This document shows, piece after piece, positions 62,461 through 64,000 of a DNA stretch of 64,000 nucleotides. Under the pieces are notes generated by a model. The model made no database searches. It was not told the DNA's origin and saw only the letters and a list, made by a program, of their open reading frames with translations. A program made the translations under genes and the position numbers. Source of the DNA: Bradyrhizobium japonicum USDA 6 (GTDB lineage Bacteria; Pseudomonadota; Alphaproteobacteria; Rhizobiales; Xanthobacteraceae); assembly GCF_000284375.1 (NCBI RefSeq), contig NC_017249.1:5434001-5498000 (forward strand). Direction: 5' to 3'. Position 1 is the first letter of the stretch, and every line of letters begins with the position of its first letter.

Positions 62461-63369
62461 ATGCGTAGTCTCACCACGGCGGCCATTCTCGCGGTCGCAT
62501 TCGCGATCCCGGTGCATGCGCAGGAATTGACCGGCACGCTGAAGAAGATCAAGGAGACCGGCGCGATCACGCTCGGGGTGCGCGACAGCGCGGTGCCCTT
62601 CAGCTACATCGACGAGAAGCAGAAGACTGTCGGCTACGCCATCGACATCTGCACGAAGATCGTCGAGGAGATCAAGGCAGAGCTCAAGCTGGACAAGCTC
62701 GCGGTCAACGAGAACCTGGTCACCTCGTCCAATCGCATTCCGCTGATGGCGAACGGCACCATCGATCTCGAATGCGGTTCGACCACAAACAACGCCGACC
62801 GCCAGAAGCAGGTGTGGTTCACCAATACGCATTTCCTCACGGCGAGCCGCTTCGTGTCGAAGAAGGCCTCGAAACTCGACCAGGTCGACGACCTCAAGGG
62901 CAAGGCGGTCGTCTCGGTTTCGGGAACGACCAACATCACCCAGCTCAACAAGGCCAACGCGGCCCGCTCGCTCGACATCACCGTGATGAATGCCAAGGAC
63001 GTCCCCGAGGCATTCCTCATGGTCGAGACCGATCGCGCCGTGGCGTTCGTGATGGACGACATCCAGCTCGCGGCGATGATCGCGTCGTCGAAGGACCCCT
63101 CGCTCTACGCCATCAGCACCGGCGCCTTTTCCGATCCCGAGCCCTACGGCATCATGCTGCGCAAGGACGACACGCCATTCAAGACGGTGGTCGATCGAGC
63201 CACCGCCAAACTCTACAAGAGCGCGGAGATCGAGAAGATCTACAACAAATGGTTCATGGAGCCGGTGCCGCCGCGCGGCCTGAATTTCCACGTGCCGATG
63301 CCGGTGTCGATGAAGAAGTCGTTCGAGCATCCCTCGGACAATCCGGATCCGGCCTCGTACGGAGGCTGA
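62461..63369 (+). CDS. Amino acid ABC transporter substrate-binding protein (GltI family)
   Basis: 302 residues from ATG 62461. A signal peptide ends AIPVHAQE. SBP family 3 features: LKKIKETGAITLGVRDSAVPFSYIDEKQKTVGYAIDICTKI, NRIPLMANGTIDLECGSTTNNADR, and SGTTNIT. The pattern matches glutamate/aspartate-binding GltI. No permease or ATPase gene follows; a repeat and a convergent gene come next, so it must work with a transporter encoded elsewhere. Confidence 0.92.
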   Translation: MRSLTTAAILAVAFAIPVHAQELTGTLKKIKETGAITLGVRDSAVPFSYIDEKQKTVGYAIDICTKIVEEIKAELKLDKLAVNENLVTSSNRIPLMANGTIDLECGSTTNNADRQKQVWFTNTHFLTASRFVSKKASKLDQVDDLKGKAVVSVSGTTNITQLNKANAARSLDITVMNAKDVPEAFLMVETDRAVAFVMDDIQLAAMIASSKDPSLYAISTGAFSDPEPYGIMLRKDDTPFKTVVDRATAKLYKSAEIEKIYNKWFMEPVPPRGLNFHVPMPVSMKKSFEHPSDNPDPASYGG

Positions 63370-63381
63370 CGGCTCCATCGA

Positions 63382-63458
63382 GTAGCCCGGATGAGCGCAG
63401 CGACATCCGGGACTTTCGCTGCGACTTTCCCGGGTGTCGCTACGCTCACCCGGGCTAC
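63382..63458. repeat. Inverted intergenic repeat (GTAGCCCGGATGAGCG type)
   Basis: GTAGCCCGGATGAGCGCAGCG ends are mirrored by CGCTACGCTCACCCGGGCTAC. A well-known Bradyrhizobium palindrome type, sitting between convergent genes as a probable shared 3' structure. Confidence 0.8.
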
Positions 63459-63471
63459 AAGGGGACGCGCG

Positions 63472-63975
63472 CTACTCCAACAGCGTCGTCAGCTGAGCCC
63501 CCTCGTCCGCCACGAACACCGCGATCAATTCTGCCGGCTCGGTCGCGCTGGCATTGGCCGAGACCAGATGCGTCGATCCCGGCGGCTCGAAGAAGGACTG
63601 GCCGACACCAAACGTCTCGACAGGACCGCCGCCAAGCTGGGAGCGGATTTCACCCTTGGTGATGTAGGCGGTCACCGAACCCGCGTGACGATGCGGCCGC
63701 GAGAATCCGCCGGGGCCGTAGAACACACGCACGATGGTAACGCGCTTGCCCGGGACGTTCGGCAGCGCGTAGGAGCCGATCGGCTCGACCTTGTCGAGCG
63801 GCGAACTCTCCGGCGCGGTCGCGCAGAGCGGCGCCAACGCGCCGGACACCGCATCCATCGTCACCGGCAACGCCTTGCCGATCGCAAGCGCGCAGGCGAG
63901 CCCGCCGACGACGGCCAGCGCCATCGAGCGCGATGGCACTGGACGCTGCGCATGGGTCAAACTCACTGCAGTCAT
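63472..63975 (-). CDS. Cupin domain protein, membrane-anchored or secreted
   Basis: 167 residues from ATG 63975 (GGGGAGG upstream). A hydrophobic helix near residues 18-36 may be a signal anchor. The cupin motif is VFYGPGGFSRPHRHAGSVTAYITKGEI, followed by VGQSFFEPPGSTH: two His and the Glu/His expected for a metal site. Function not predictable. The promoter region continues to the window edge. Confidence 0.85.
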   Translation of the reverse strand: MTAVSLTHAQRPVPSRSMALAVVGGLACALAIGKALPVTMDAVSGALAPLCATAPESSPLDKVEPIGSYALPNVPGKRVTIVRVFYGPGGFSRPHRHAGSVTAYITKGEIRSQLGGGPVETFGVGQSFFEPPGSTHLVSANASATEPAELIAVFVADEGAQLTTLLE

Positions 63976-64000
63976 GATAACCTCCCCTTGTTTTCTCGTT

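Overview
The window reads as chromosomal DNA of a Bradyrhizobium-type alphaproteobacterium (Nitrobacteraceae). The basis is a high GC content with GC-rich third codon positions, many short lineage-typical proteins (DUF3551, DUF6481, MXKDX, DUF2934), the palindromic intergenic repeats usual in that genus, a leucine-degradation (liu) operon and paired TRAP transporters. This assignment is inference from gene content; no database was searched.

Layout. 1-8.6 kb (minus strand): a cut-off ArnT-type glycosyltransferase, then the yfhM-pbpC pair (alpha-2-macroglobulin plus penicillin-binding protein 1C). 9-13.3 kb: tRNA-Arg followed by small membrane and secreted proteins. 13.5-21.4 kb: two TRAP transporter operons with a GntR/FCD regulator between them. 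The second operon starts at a promoter carrying an operator-like palindrome and ends in a DapA-superfamily enzyme; its large permease gene carries a +1 frameshift. 21.5-28.4 kb: leucine/isovalerate catabolism (ivd, mccB, mccA, HMG-CoA lyase) with a divergent AraC regulator. 28.4-36 kb: an Lrp regulator, an NDUFS4-like protein, OpgC, tRNA-Pro, a DUF192 protein, a double cold-shock protein and a sirtuin. 36-43 kb: a dense run of very small genes, plus HU, CsbD and a frameshifted carboxymuconolactone-decarboxylase-family gene. 43-45.5 kb: an accessory segment built from REP sequences, a REP-associated transposase (RAYT) remnant, truncated genes and a TauE/SafE permease. 46-48.4 kb: glyoxalase, GST and a PilZ protein. 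48.6-50.7 kb: a 2-kb segment bounded by tRNA-Glu and a duplicate of that tRNA's 3' half, which looks like an integrated element without a visible integrase. 51-56 kb: PilZ protein, acyl-CoA desaturase, PrsW-like protease, HdeD. 56-57.4 kb: a class I DAHP synthase behind a leader peptide rich in Tyr/Phe/Trp codons and a mutually exclusive antiterminator/terminator, i.e. an apparent aromatic-amino-acid attenuator. 57.8-60.7 kb: elongation factor P with both of its modification enzymes (EpmA, EpmB). 60.7-64 kb: an M23 peptidase, an orphan amino-acid-binding protein and a cupin.

The observations most worth a second look are the DAHP synthase attenuator, a palindromic repeat inserted in frame into pbpC, a 77-bp dispersed repeat present three times with a conserved open frame, the tRNA-Glu-bounded segment, and the REP/RAYT cluster that truncates genes and supplies one gene's C-terminus. 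Four genes carry a single-base frameshift or an in-frame stop. These may be true decay or sequence errors, which cannot be told apart here.
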